In this document: piece by piece, positions 1-8,779 of the stretch
Position numbering within the stretch: the stretch's first letter is position 1
Layout: every line of letters begins with the position of its first letter
Assembly (NCBI GenBank): GCA_009602735.1
Contig: WELA01006152.1
Span: forward strand, 1-47,050
From: Mesotaenium endlicherianum
Lineage: Eukaryota; Streptophyta; Zygnematophyceae; Zygnematales; Mesotaeniaceae
DNA: 47,050 bases
Reading direction: 5' to 3'
Translations under genes and position numbers: made by a program
Notes under the pieces: model-generated
The model's input: only the letters and a program-made list of their open reading frames with translations
The model's database searches: none
What the model was told of the DNA's origin: nothing

Positions 1-26
1 TTCTTTGTCATATTTGGTAATTTAAG

Positions 27-1421
27 ATGAAAATTTCATTCTTAACTACCTGCCCTCTTTTTAGGGTACATTATAGAGCAAACGGGGAAAACGGCAACAA
101 TGTATATTATTATAGTTTTGCGACTGACGGAAACTATAACGGCTCAAAAGGATTTCCTTATCCCTCCATCATCTCTTATGATTATGAACGGGGGTTGTTA
201 TTAGAAAAGGATACCTATACGTCCAGTGGAAGTTTGACGAACAAAGAGCTCAATTCTTATCAAAATATAAACCGAAATTCCATCACAGCGTATAAAGTTG
301 CATACAAATACAATATTCTTTCCAGTTGTTATTCGTATAACTATGTCGCAGATATACTTAGCAGGGTATTTTATCAGGATAAAACAGACCAGGTACAAAA
401 AACCTCTACAACAGACATTGCTTACAACACATCTACCGGAGATTCATTGATTACTACTACCAATTATTATTATGATAATGCATCAAATATGCAACCCATA
501 AGAACGGTAACCTTTAATAGCAAAGGCGATAGTGTCCTGCTGTACAATAGAACCGCACTTGAAAAATCAAATATCAATTCAAGTATAACATTAACTTCTA
601 CCGCTTCAGCTGCAATTGACACAATGGTTTCCTGGAACATGGTAGGGATGCCTGTTGAGTCAGAAAAATATGTCAAAGGCTCATTAATCAACAAAACCCT
701 CTTCAATTATAAAAATCAAGCAAATAGTTATGTGCAGCCAGATAATGTAATGGTGCAAAATACCACTTATCCTTTAGAAACCAGGGTACAATACAATAGC
801 TATAACAGTGCTGGAAGCCTTTTAGAGCAACAAAAAACAGGGGATGCAAAACACGGCTATATCTGGGATTATAAATCAACCTACCTGATAGCAGATGTTG
901 CTAATTCAGATGCAGCAAGCATTGCCTATACCAGCTTTGAAGCGGATGGCAGTGGAAATTGGACTATAGGTTCCGGACTTCGAAACACTGGCAGCGGAAT
1001 AACTGGTCAACAGAGCTATAACCTTGTTAATGGCGCTTGTTCCAGTGCAGGAATATCCACATCTGGTATTTATATCGTTTCGTACTGGAGCAATACGGGT
1101 AGTGCTTTTACGGTAAGCGGCAGCACATCGGTAAAACAAGGAAAGACAGTCAATGGCTGGACTTACTTTGAGCACCAGGTAACGGGTGTAAGTACAGCCT
1201 CGATATCTGGCAATGGAAACATTGATGAATTACGTCTTTATCCACTAACAGCCCAGATGACTACTTATACGTACTCTCCATTAATTGGCATAACCAGCCA
1301 ATGTGATACTGGCAACAAGATTACTTACTATGAATATGACGGCTTTGGAAGATTAAAAGATATCAAAAATCAAGACGGAAATATCATTAAAGTATATAAT
1401 TACTATTACCAGGGGCAATAG
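27..1421 (+). CDS. RHS/YD-repeat family protein, probably missing its 5' part
   Basis: The 464-residue product is rich in Tyr, Asn, Ser and Thr and ends with a YD-repeat-like segment (YYEYDGFGRLKDI near residues 433-445) followed by a short YNYYYQGQ tail. That is the usual C-terminus of large RHS-like cell-surface proteins of Bacteroidota. Such proteins are normally longer and start with a signal peptide. Here the first residues (MKISFLTTCP) are not a convincing signal peptide. The reading frame has a stop at 18-20, and the other two plus frames stop at 23-25 and 28-30. The family-like sequence begins about residue 13. I infer that the start shown is not the ancestral one and that the gene lost its 5' portion or carries a frameshift near the window edge. 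The function of such proteins is poorly known. Confidence 0.6.
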   Translation: MKISFLTTCPLFRVHYRANGENGNNVYYYSFATDGNYNGSKGFPYPSIISYDYERGLLLEKDTYTSSGSLTNKELNSYQNINRNSITAYKVAYKYNILSSCYSYNYVADILSRVFYQDKTDQVQKTSTTDIAYNTSTGDSLITTTNYYYDNASNMQPIRTVTFNSKGDSVLLYNRTALEKSNINSSITLTSTASAAIDTMVSWNMVGMPVESEKYVKGSLINKTLFNYKNQANSYVQPDNVMVQNTTYPLETRVQYNSYNSAGSLLEQQKTGDAKHGYIWDYKSTYLIADVANSDAASIAYTSFEADGSGNWTIGSGLRNTGSGITGQQSYNLVNGACSSAGISTSGIYIVSYWSNTGSAFTVSGSTSVKQGKTVNGWTYFEHQVTGVSTASISGNGNIDELRLYPLTAQMTTYTYSPLIGITSQCDTGNKITYYEYDGFGRLKDIKNQDGNIIKVYNYYYQGQ

Positions 1422-1453
1422 CAACTATATAAAGGAGAATTAAAATTGGTGAA

Positions 1454-1630
1454 ATGAAAAAAATATCACTTCTTTCAATCGCTTGCTTATGTTTTCTAAA
1501 TGTTTTGCTTGCTCTGTCAGTTAATCCGATTAAGCTTCACAGTCCTAACAACTATAGTAATTTCAGTTTTCTTGAAATGAGCAAAAAGGCGACAATTCAC
1601 ATTGTTGGTTGGTATTTCATCCATCTCTGA
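1454..1630 (+). CDS. small exported or membrane protein, hypothetical (58 aa)
   Basis: ATG at 1454 opens a 58-codon frame whose first 22 or so residues look like a signal peptide or membrane segment (MKKISLLSIACLCFLNVLLA). An AAAGGAG stretch lies at 1431-1437, 16 nt before the ATG, which is farther than ideal. The ORF follows the RHS-like gene by 32 nt and may be co-transcribed with it. I do not recognise the family. The frame stops just before a second small ORF in another frame (1638-1730), so the two could be halves of one damaged gene. Confidence 0.35.
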   Translation: MKKISLLSIACLCFLNVLLALSVNPIKLHSPNNYSNFSFLEMSKKATIHIVGWYFIHL

Positions 1631-1637
1631 ATGGAGA

Positions 1638-1730
1638 ATGTTTTATATTTTTTTATCAATTATTGAAAGCATAATTACATTAATAATAATTTGGCAGGCT
1701 TGGAATTGGAAGAAACTAAAGTCCGAATAA
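1638..1730 (+). CDS. possible 30-aa membrane peptide or frameshifted tail of the preceding ORF
   Basis: ATG at 1638 encodes a 30-residue peptide with one hydrophobic helix (residues 2-20) followed by a Trp- and Lys-rich end (WNWKKLKSE). It begins 8 nt after the stop of the 1454 ORF and is out of frame with it by one base. A membrane anchor with a charged tail is what one would expect at the C-terminus of a small membrane protein, so a single-base frameshift is as plausible as an independent peptide. There is no recognisable ribosome binding site. Confidence 0.2.
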   Translation: MFYIFLSIIESIITLIIIWQAWNWKKLKSE

Positions 1731-2187
1731 AAACAACGAACGGCTAACATATGCATTTGTATTATGTTGGCGGACAGATAGTGCGCTGGTTTTAACCTCC
1801 TCCCATATTTCGTAGCATCCTGAATTATAGTAACGAGGGTCAACAAATAATCGGCTTGACGGACGGCTGCCTGAGAACCCAAAGATTAACGGTTTGCTAC
1901 TTGTCATTGTTGCATGAAATGACCTGCATCAAATAGGATTAATTCTTTGCCAGCCATCATATAGATCCACGAATACAAAAATGACGTACCTTTATATTGT
2001 TATCGAACTGAAAGGATCTTTGGAAAATATGGTGTTCTGGAGTAATTCATGAGTTCACTGGTTAGCGCATCGTAAATAATTGATAATAAGACAGATATTA
2101 AACGGGTATCAATCCCTTCCTCTCTGCTAATGAAGCTTATAATAAAGTGTATTTCAAATATTTGCGTTGATATTTTATTGACGGGTA
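1731..2187. other. gene-poor stretch with no convincing gene
   Basis: No reading frame here has the composition or motifs of a known protein. Short minus-strand frames around 1716-1907 and 2000-2203 lack start context and recognisable domains. The segment at about 1740-1900 might be a dispersed intergenic repeat, but there is only one copy in this window, so I cannot support that. Confidence 0.4.
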
Positions 2188-2220
2188 GCGGAAGCGGCAG
2201 CAATTTCTTCCGCTTTTTTT
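2188..2220 (+). terminator. rho-independent terminator, plus strand
   Basis: Arms GCGGAAG (2188-2194) and CTTCCGC (2207-2213) pair perfectly around a 12-nt loop and are followed by seven T (2214-2220). It lies about 490 nt after the last plus-strand ORF, so the transcript it ends is uncertain. Confidence 0.7.
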
Positions 2221-2315
2221 ATTAACTGAAATGACATATGGCCACTAAAACCTCAATTAGCTAAAGCCAAATTAAAGAAGCCTGGTCAGAAATCCAATTG
2301 ATCCTAATAATTGCT

Positions 2316-2344
2316 AAAAACCTCCTGTAGAAAACAGGAGGTTT
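2316..2344 (-). terminator. terminator of the susCD operon
   Basis: Arms 2318-2328 and 2334-2344 form an 11-bp perfect stem around a 5-nt loop (AGAAA). Read on the minus strand it follows the SusD stop by about 60 nt and runs into a short T stretch (five T ending at 2316). The poor T-tract makes it a weak but well-placed terminator. Confidence 0.6.
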
Positions 2345-2406
2345 GAGAAAAACTACAATGCCCAACAAAGAGAATTTATCTATCGGTTCATACAAGTATC
2401 GCGTTG

Positions 2407-3960
2407 TTAATACCCTGGATTATTGGGGAGCAAATTTTTATTGATATCTATATCAGCCTGTGGAATAGGCCACAACCATCCTTTTGCAGCATTAAAAACA
2501 CGTGGTGCGATCTTTATTTGTTTAAATGTCCAGGTAGCAGAACCGGATGGGTCTGACAACAGCGATTTATCGTAGCCATAAACATCATGTACTAGCGATA
2601 CATCCTGCCAACGCAGCATATCAGCATATCGCGTACCCTCCACACCAAATTCTACTTTTCTCTCGTGTCGTAATATGTCACGTAATTGAGATTGGTTGAG
2701 CCCTGTTCCTTCAACAGATTCAACAGAAGGCATTCCAACTCTCGCACGTACCTTATCAATCAATGTATAAACTTCCTGAGACGTATTGCCCGATTCGATC
2801 AGCGCTTCCGCCCTCATCAAATAAATATCTGCATAACGCATCAATATTGTATTTAACGTGCTTGTATTCACGTCTGCAGTACCATATTCGGCATATTTTC
2901 TGGGTTTGGCGCCACAGGGATATTCAGCATAGCTGGCGGGAATAAAAGTAGCTGTGCCATATTTTGTACCGGGTAAAACCACTGTTGCGTCCAGCCTGGG
3001 GTCCCTGTTAACATAAGGGTTTTGATCATTATAGCCAGATGAGGCGTCTGTTATCGGCTTGCCGTTTTTCATGTAAAATGAATTGATGAAATCGGCTGTC
3101 ATATTTGATGTTTGCCAGGTTCCGAGCACAAATGCTTCTGTTGGCCACGGCTGTGTTTGTGACGTAGTGTATTGAATATCAAAAATGACCTCCTGGTTAT
3201 TCTCATGGGCTTCGGTAAACAAATCGGCATAATTCGGGTATAGATCATACACGCTTAAATCAATAACATCTTTGGCTGCCTGTGCCGCATCTGCCCATTT
3301 TTGATTGTGTAATAATATTTTTGCTTTATACGCAAGTGCTGCCCCCTTGGTAACGCGACCAATATTTGAGCCGGTGTATGATACCGGAAGAACACTGGCA
3401 GCGTCTGTAAGATCTGTAAGGATCTGGGTCAATACGGTAGCCTTGGGCGTCCTTTTTACATAGGCTTCGGATAAAGACAAAACTTTTGTGATCAACGGTA
3501 CATCTCCGAAATAAGTGATCAGGTCTGAATAAGCATAAGCCCTTAAAAATTTTGCTTCTGCCACCATTTGGTTTTTCACTGCTGCTCCCACAGATGCGGC
3601 AGTGGCAATGTCCTGCAAAAATTCGTTGGCACGGGAAATAATCGTGTAGTCCTGCGTCCATTTTGCATACGGAGCCCAGCTGGTTGTATTGGTACTCCAG
3701 GAGCCAACTTCATTTGAACCCTGCCAAGCGGCCTGGCAATAGCCATTGTCTGACATAAATTCAAACTGATAAAAATGCGTAGGCGTAGCATTGGGTTGGA
3801 TGGCATTATAAATACCCACAAGGGCCATTTTACATTGCGCTTCACTTTGATAAAATGTTGCTGGCGACAACTGGTCCTTCGGTGTTTTATTCAGCAACCC
3901 TTTTGAGCAGCTCAAAAAGCAAAAGCTGAATGTGATAATGATGATAATATTTTTTTTCAT
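2407..3960 (-). CDS. SusD/RagB family outer-membrane nutrient-binding lipoprotein
   Basis: The 517-residue product starts with a lipoprotein signal peptide ending in a lipobox (FLSC, Cys18), so it is expected to be acylated and anchored at the outer membrane. The segment after it (LLNKTPKDQLSPATFYQSEAQ) is typical of the SusD N-terminus, and the C-terminal half carries the usual RYADIYLMRAEALIESGN helix and an ending of the type WPIPQADIDINKNLLPNNPGY. SusD proteins form the lid that hands a ligand, usually a glycan, to a SusC channel. The gene starts 11 bp after the SusC stop, so the two form one operon. No glycosidase, peptidase or sulfatase follows, so the substrate cannot be inferred. Confidence 0.93.
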   Translation of the reverse strand: MKKNIIIIITFSFCFLSCSKGLLNKTPKDQLSPATFYQSEAQCKMALVGIYNAIQPNATPTHFYQFEFMSDNGYCQAAWQGSNEVGSWSTNTTSWAPYAKWTQDYTIISRANEFLQDIATAASVGAAVKNQMVAEAKFLRAYAYSDLITYFGDVPLITKVLSLSEAYVKRTPKATVLTQILTDLTDAASVLPVSYTGSNIGRVTKGAALAYKAKILLHNQKWADAAQAAKDVIDLSVYDLYPNYADLFTEAHENNQEVIFDIQYTTSQTQPWPTEAFVLGTWQTSNMTADFINSFYMKNGKPITDASSGYNDQNPYVNRDPRLDATVVLPGTKYGTATFIPASYAEYPCGAKPRKYAEYGTADVNTSTLNTILMRYADIYLMRAEALIESGNTSQEVYTLIDKVRARVGMPSVESVEGTGLNQSQLRDILRHERKVEFGVEGTRYADMLRWQDVSLVHDVYGYDKSLLSDPSGSATWTFKQIKIAPRVFNAAKGWLWPIPQADIDINKNLLPNNPGY

Positions 3961-3971
3961 GGTAGCTTCAA

Positions 3972-6900
3972 TTAAAAGTTAGCATTTAAACCAATCGTCA
4001 TGATACGGGCTTGCGGAAAAGCCTCGGCTCTTGTTTGATCTATGGTCTGTTCCGGGTCAAAACCTTTAAATTTAGAAATCGTGAAGGCATTCTGGATGTT
4101 TCCATAAATCCTGAAAGAGCTAATGCCGATTTTAGAAAGCATCTTAGGACTTATGGTATATCCCAATTCAATATTCTTCAACCGCAGGTATGCTGCATCC
4201 TGCATATAAAAAGTTGAATGGATATTTGTGCGGGTTTCATCCAGCGTTACACGCGGCATAGTGTTGGACGGATTCGCAGGGGTCCATCTGTCTTTCCACC
4301 AGGAACCCAAATTGGCAACCCCACTGAACGGAGTAGCGATTTCATAATAAAAATACCCTTGAATACCTGAAACGCCCTGGAAGAACACCCCTAAGTCAAA
4401 TGATTTCCATTGCAGGTTGAAATTGAAAGCATAATTAATGTCCGGGAATTGCTTTCCAATAATCGCCCTGTCGTTATTCATGTCTACAACGCCATCTCCA
4501 TTGAGGTCTTTAAACTTAATATCTCCGGGCTGTGCGTTGTAATTTGAAACCTTTGTAACCCCAGGTTTGAGCGTATACACGCGACTAACATAAGGGATGG
4601 ATGGGTCGCTGTTGTTTTGCCAGGTGAAATCAGCTATCTGGTAAATACCATCCATTGTATATCCGTAGAATGAATTAATGGCAGCTCCAACTTTAATCGC
4701 TTTGGGAGAGTTAAGCTGTTCCGGGGCATTCATCCTTGTTATTTTGTTGACAATATGTGATACATTAAGACCTGCACGTAATTTCAATCCGTTGGAGAAT
4801 GTTTTCCGGTAATTTAAAGAAGCTTCTATTCCTTTGTTCTGAACTTCTCCGGCATTTACATAGGGCGCCGAAAGGGCCATGGTAAGCGGAATGGGTCTTG
4901 ATAGCAACAGATTTTTCGTTCTTTTATCAAAGAAATCTACGGTCAGGTCGAACCCATGTTTCAGCGTCACGTCAACCCCAATATTTAATTGCTGAGCCGT
5001 TTCCCAGGTCAATTCTTTATTGGTCAGTGAGGCTACTGCCACACCGGAATACAATGTGCCGCCGTAAGAATAGTTACGGCCCGATGATAAAATATCACTT
5101 CCGTTATAATAGGTGCTGATGTTTTGATTGCCTAATTGTCCCCAGGAAGCCCTGAGTTTCAGGAAATTGATCCAGTCAACCTTTTTCATGAAATTTTCCC
5201 TTGAAACGATCCATCCGCCGGAAAATGATGGGAATGTTCCCCACTGGTGCCCTTTGGCAAAACGGGAAGATCCGTCTCTTCTGATATTGGCTTCAAATAA
5301 ATACTTTCCTCCCCATGTATAATTTAAACGTCCAAAAAGCGAACGTAAACCGAGGTCATAACTACCTGCATTATTTGTTTGTGTGGATGCATCACCAAGA
5401 CTAAGCACTCTTTGCGAATTGTTCACGAAATTTTTCCTGTATCCGCTTTGCCAGTCATAAGTGAATTCTTCTTCCGAATAACCTGCGAGTATATTGAAAT
5501 CGTGCTGTCCAAATGTTTTATTGTACTTCAGTAAACCGGTCAGCAAAGTCTGGATATTCGTTCCGTTCGATACAGATAAATCGGATGCTTCGGTTTTAGT
5601 ACTGCCATCTTTATTTTGCAATACTACGTTTGCATTGAACCCATTATAATTCGATAAGGTAACGTTATAGCCACCCGTAATTTGAGCGCTTAAATTTTTC
5701 AATAGCTTGTATTCCGCTTCAACCTGTCCGTTAAAATTATATCGTTTGGTAATGGCTGTACTGCCCGCCATGATCTCTGCATAAGGGTTTAATTCGCCGT
5801 TGACGGACATATACCTTCCTGCCGAATCTCTAAGGGGGTAAACAGGTGAAAGCGTGGCATACCAGGTAGCGTTCCACATACTGGTAGGCTCGCTTTTAAC
5901 CCCAAGGTTACCGGCCAGTTTAGCAGATACCCTTAACCTTTTGTCTTTTAAAAAGAAGGCATCAACATTCGAACGGAAATCGGTCTTTTTATAATTCGTA
6001 GCTACCAATATACCGTCCTGATCCAGATGCCCCAGCATAAATGCATATTGCACGTGCTCACTTCCCCCTGAAATGCTCAAACGGTGACTTTGCATATTTG
6101 CATTACCGTAATAAACTTTGAAATAGTTGATATCAGGGTACATCGGATTGTTGTGCGCCGCATATTTAGCGATATCGGCAGCGGTATAATTTGGAATGGT
6201 TCCTGAGTTTGCTGAAGCTTCATTGCGAAGAGTAGCATATTCAACTGAGTTTAAAACATCGGGCAGCCGGGTTGGACTTTGTACGCCAAAATAAGCGCTG
6301 TAATTGACTTTTAATTTTCCAACAGCGCCCTTTTTGGTAGTAATCAGAATGACGCCATTCGCAGCCCTGTTACCATAAATAGAAGAAGACGCGGCATCTT
6401 TTAATACGGATATCGATTGAATATCATTGGCATTCACATCGCCGATACTTCCGGGGAGTCCATCGATGAGTACAAGCGGAGAGTTGTCGCCAAATGTTCC
6501 CACACCACGTATATCAATCACTGCACCGTCATCTCCGGGTTTGCCAGAGCTTTGCAAGGCATATACACCTGAAACGGTTCCCTGCAGCGCTAAACCGGCA
6601 TTTGTCAAAGGCCTGTCTTCCATATCACTCATATTAACTGTTCCAACAGATCCCGTGAGGTTTACTTTCTTTTGCGTACCATATCCAATCGCAATAAACT
6701 CATTGAGGTTGTTGTTTGTCTGAACCAGGCTAACGGTTACCGGTACATTTTCAGTTACTGCTATTTCCGAAGTAACATAGCCAATATAGGAAATGATCAA
6801 AACCGCTTTCTTGCCTGAAATGCTGATGGTAAAGCTTCCGTCTTCTTTTGAAACAGCAGAATGGCGACCGCCTTTTTCACGAATGGATGCGCCTGCCAGG

Positions 6901-7355
6901 GCCTCGCCTTTTTCATTGGTAATTTTGCCGGATATCTTAACTACAGGTGGAGGAGGTGGTGGTGCATTGACAATATTGTTTTCTGCAAGCTCTTCTTTAT
7001 CTTTTATGATAACAATTTTATTCAGAATGGAATACATCAGTGGCTTATTCCTCAAACAGGTATTCAACACTTCTTCCAGAGAAGCTTCTTTCACGTTTAG
7101 GTCTACCTTGCCTGCTTTTTTTAAAAGACTTTCTGTGTACACAAACGTGTAGCCCGTTTGTTTTTTTATCGCCTTAAAAATATTGCCAAGCGATGCATTT
7201 TTTTCAGAGAGATTGATTTTCTGTCCAAAGCTACCGGCGGTAGCGCTGACGGAAACTGCAATTAAAAGGATAGCTGTCAACTTCATAATTAGCAGTGTTT
7301 TGAGCCATCTGTTCCTTTTAATGCTGAAAAGATGGCGGCAAGCCAATAAATTCAT
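3972..7355 (-). CDS. SusC/RagA family TonB-dependent outer-membrane transporter with STN signalling domain
   Basis: This is an 1127-residue protein. Residues 1-45 form a long signal region (hydrophobic MKLTAILLIAVSVSATA core). Residues about 50-115 are an STN (secretin and TonB short N-terminal) domain. A Pro-rich linker (PPPPPP, near 132-137) leads to a carboxypeptidase-regulatory-like beta-sandwich (about 140-215), then a TonB-box-like stretch (NEFIAIGYGTQKK), the plug domain (VLIDGLPGS, SVLKDAASSSIYGNRAANG) and a large beta-barrel ending in aromatic Phe. The STN domain is known from receptors that signal through FecR-type anti-sigma factors, and an ECF sigma/FecR pair lies directly upstream. 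I infer that ligand binding here induces its own operon. The start at 7355 keeps the positively charged N-region; ATG at 7286 is an alternative. Confidence 0.94.
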   Translation of the reverse strand: MNLLACRHLFSIKRNRWLKTLLIMKLTAILLIAVSVSATAGSFGQKINLSEKNASLGNIFKAIKKQTGYTFVYTESLLKKAGKVDLNVKEASLEEVLNTCLRNKPLMYSILNKIVIIKDKEELAENNIVNAPPPPPPVVKISGKITNEKGEALAGASIREKGGRHSAVSKEDGSFTISISGKKAVLIISYIGYVTSEIAVTENVPVTVSLVQTNNNLNEFIAIGYGTQKKVNLTGSVGTVNMSDMEDRPLTNAGLALQGTVSGVYALQSSGKPGDDGAVIDIRGVGTFGDNSPLVLIDGLPGSIGDVNANDIQSISVLKDAASSSIYGNRAANGVILITTKKGAVGKLKVNYSAYFGVQSPTRLPDVLNSVEYATLRNEASANSGTIPNYTAADIAKYAAHNNPMYPDINYFKVYYGNANMQSHRLSISGGSEHVQYAFMLGHLDQDGILVATNYKKTDFRSNVDAFFLKDKRLRVSAKLAGNLGVKSEPTSMWNATWYATLSPVYPLRDSAGRYMSVNGELNPYAEIMAGSTAITKRYNFNGQVEAEYKLLKNLSAQITGGYNVTLSNYNGFNANVVLQNKDGSTKTEASDLSVSNGTNIQTLLTGLLKYNKTFGQHDFNILAGYSEEEFTYDWQSGYRKNFVNNSQRVLSLGDASTQTNNAGSYDLGLRSLFGRLNYTWGGKYLFEANIRRDGSSRFAKGHQWGTFPSFSGGWIVSRENFMKKVDWINFLKLRASWGQLGNQNISTYYNGSDILSSGRNYSYGGTLYSGVAVASLTNKELTWETAQQLNIGVDVTLKHGFDLTVDFFDKRTKNLLLSRPIPLTMALSAPYVNAGEVQNKGIEASLNYRKTFSNGLKLRAGLNVSHIVNKITRMNAPEQLNSPKAIKVGAAINSFYGYTMDGIYQIADFTWQNNSDPSIPYVSRVYTLKPGVTKVSNYNAQPGDIKFKDLNGDGVVDMNNDRAIIGKQFPDINYAFNFNLQWKSFDLGVFFQGVSGIQGYFYYEIATPFSGVANLGSWWKDRWTPANPSNTMPRVTLDETRTNIHSTFYMQDAAYLRLKNIELGYTISPKMLSKIGISSFRIYGNIQNAFTISKFKGFDPEQTIDQTRAEAFPQARIMTIGLNANF

Positions 7356-7422
7356 ACTTTTGAATTGATTAGGTTAATAAATAAATCGTTAGTCGCGGTT
7401 TGTATTGGTCAACCTGATTACC

Positions 7423-7455
7423 ACCGGAAATGGTCGTAACATTTCCGGTTTTTAT
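7423..7455 (+). other. inverted repeat followed by T-tract between fecR and susC
   Basis: Arms ACCGGAAAT (7423-7431) and ATTTCCGGT (7441-7449) pair perfectly over nine bases with a 9-nt loop, and TTTTATTTT follows on the plus strand. It resembles a plus-strand terminator, yet both neighbouring genes are on the minus strand. It may instead be a regulatory site for susC, whose start is about 70 nt away. Confidence 0.4.
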
Positions 7456-7557
7456 TTTCAGCATTTCCCAATAATCAATGGAAATTGAATTAATAAGTCA
7501 TTCATAAAAATCAGGGAGACCGGTTCATACGTTTGGCTTAATTGGTTCGGAAATATT

Positions 7558-8724
7558 TTACACGTTTACGATCACTTTATTCCCATCTATGGCAAACTTC
7601 ACTTTTCCTGTTAGTTCCAATGCTTTTAGAACATCCGATAAATTGGTATTGCGGGGAATTTCTGCATAAAACAATTCATCGGTTCTTTTAGAATACACCA
7701 CTTCAATATCATACCATCTTGCCAATTGCTGCATCAGCGATTCTATACGGGTACCTTCAAAATGAAACAGCCCATTTTTCCAGGCCATTACATCCTCCAT
7801 ATTGATATCCTTCAGCACTTTTATTTTGTGATCATCTGCAACCCTGGCTTGTTGTCCGGGTTTGATGAGGGCCGAAGTGGTTTTGTTGTTTACACTCACA
7901 GCGCCTTCCAATAGTGTGATCTTTATATCGTGGTCATCCTGATATGTATTAACATTGAAATGAGTGCCCAGCACTTTTACGGTAACATCGCCTTTCTCAA
8001 CAATAAACGGATTGTCATCACGATGAGCCACTTCAAAATATACTTCACCGCTAACAGAAACTTTTCTTTCTTTACCGGTGAACGCTGTTGGATAAGTAAT
8101 GGAGGAAGCCGCATTCAGCCATACTTTGGTGCCATCGGATAACACAAGACTGAACTGGCGTCTTCTGGGTGTTGACATTGTATTATACACGATTTCGGGC
8201 CCATGGTCAACCCCCTCGTATACAACCATATCATTTTTCTTTACAACAGCAATAGCCCCCTGGCTGGCAATGTTTCCGTTTCCGGCGGCGTCTAACAATA
8301 TTGTTTTGCCGTTGCCCAATGTTAAAATAGCGCCCTCTTTGCCGGGAGCCACATCATTTTTAAAGCGTTCTTTTTGAGATATAGCTGCTATTTGAGGCAC
8401 ATTGCTTTTATGCCGAAAGAAATACACCGATAAAGAGGCAGTAAAAATGAATACAGCCGCAGCCGCCAGTCTGCGCCAGTTCAACCTGTTTTTGACAACA
8501 GGCGATTGCAGCCCTGTTTTTTCCCGGATGGAAGCCCTTAATGCTTCTTTAAGCGCTTGTTTTTCTTCAAAAAACGAGTCGGGTATTTCCTGCTTTGCGA
8601 TAAAAGAATCGTACAGCCTGTTGTACAATAGTATCTCTTCTTCACTAGCTTCCCCAGAAATGATTCTTTCGGTTAACCGGATGATCTCTTCCCTCGTCAT
8701 TGCGCTTTTTTCTATAAGGCACAT
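7558..8724 (-). CDS. FecR-family anti-sigma factor with DUF4974 domain
   Basis: The 388-residue product has an N-terminal cytoplasmic region rich in charged helices (MTREEIIRLTERI), one transmembrane segment near residues 90-107, a periplasmic FecR domain (SDGTKVWLNAASSITYP, GEVYFEVAHRDDNPFIVE) and a C-terminal DUF4974 fold that ends KFAIDGNKVIVNV. FecR proteins hold an ECF sigma factor and receive the signal from the STN domain of an outer-membrane receptor. Two starts are possible. ATG at 8724 sits directly at the end of a hairpin T-tract. ATG at 8700 gives the more usual N-terminus (MTREEI) and 380 residues, and I prefer it. The gene lies 55 bp downstream of the sigma factor gene but is separated from it by a terminator-like hairpin. 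Confidence 0.92.
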   Translation of the reverse strand: MCLIEKSAMTREEIIRLTERIISGEASEEEILLYNRLYDSFIAKQEIPDSFFEEKQALKEALRASIREKTGLQSPVVKNRLNWRRLAAAAVFIFTASLSVYFFRHKSNVPQIAAISQKERFKNDVAPGKEGAILTLGNGKTILLDAAGNGNIASQGAIAVVKKNDMVVYEGVDHGPEIVYNTMSTPRRRQFSLVLSDGTKVWLNAASSITYPTAFTGKERKVSVSGEVYFEVAHRDDNPFIVEKGDVTVKVLGTHFNVNTYQDDHDIKITLLEGAVSVNNKTTSALIKPGQQARVADDHKIKVLKDINMEDVMAWKNGLFHFEGTRIESLMQQLARWYDIEVVYSKRTDELFYAEIPRNTNLSDVLKALELTGKVKFAIDGNKVIVNV

Positions 8725-8725
8725 G

Positions 8726-8762
8726 AAAAAAAGCCATCCCCTAAACAGAAGATGGCTTTTTT
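8726..8762. terminator. bidirectional terminator-like hairpin between ECF sigma and fecR genes
   Basis: Arms GCCATC (8733-8738) and GATGGC (8751-8756) are flanked by seven A on one side and six T on the other, so the full stem is about 12 bp and works in both directions. It is placed after the sigma factor stop (8780) and ends two nucleotides before the upstream fecR start codon. It should limit read-through from the sigma gene into fecR. Confidence 0.75.
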
Positions 8763-8779
8763 AAAAAAATAGTCGGCAC

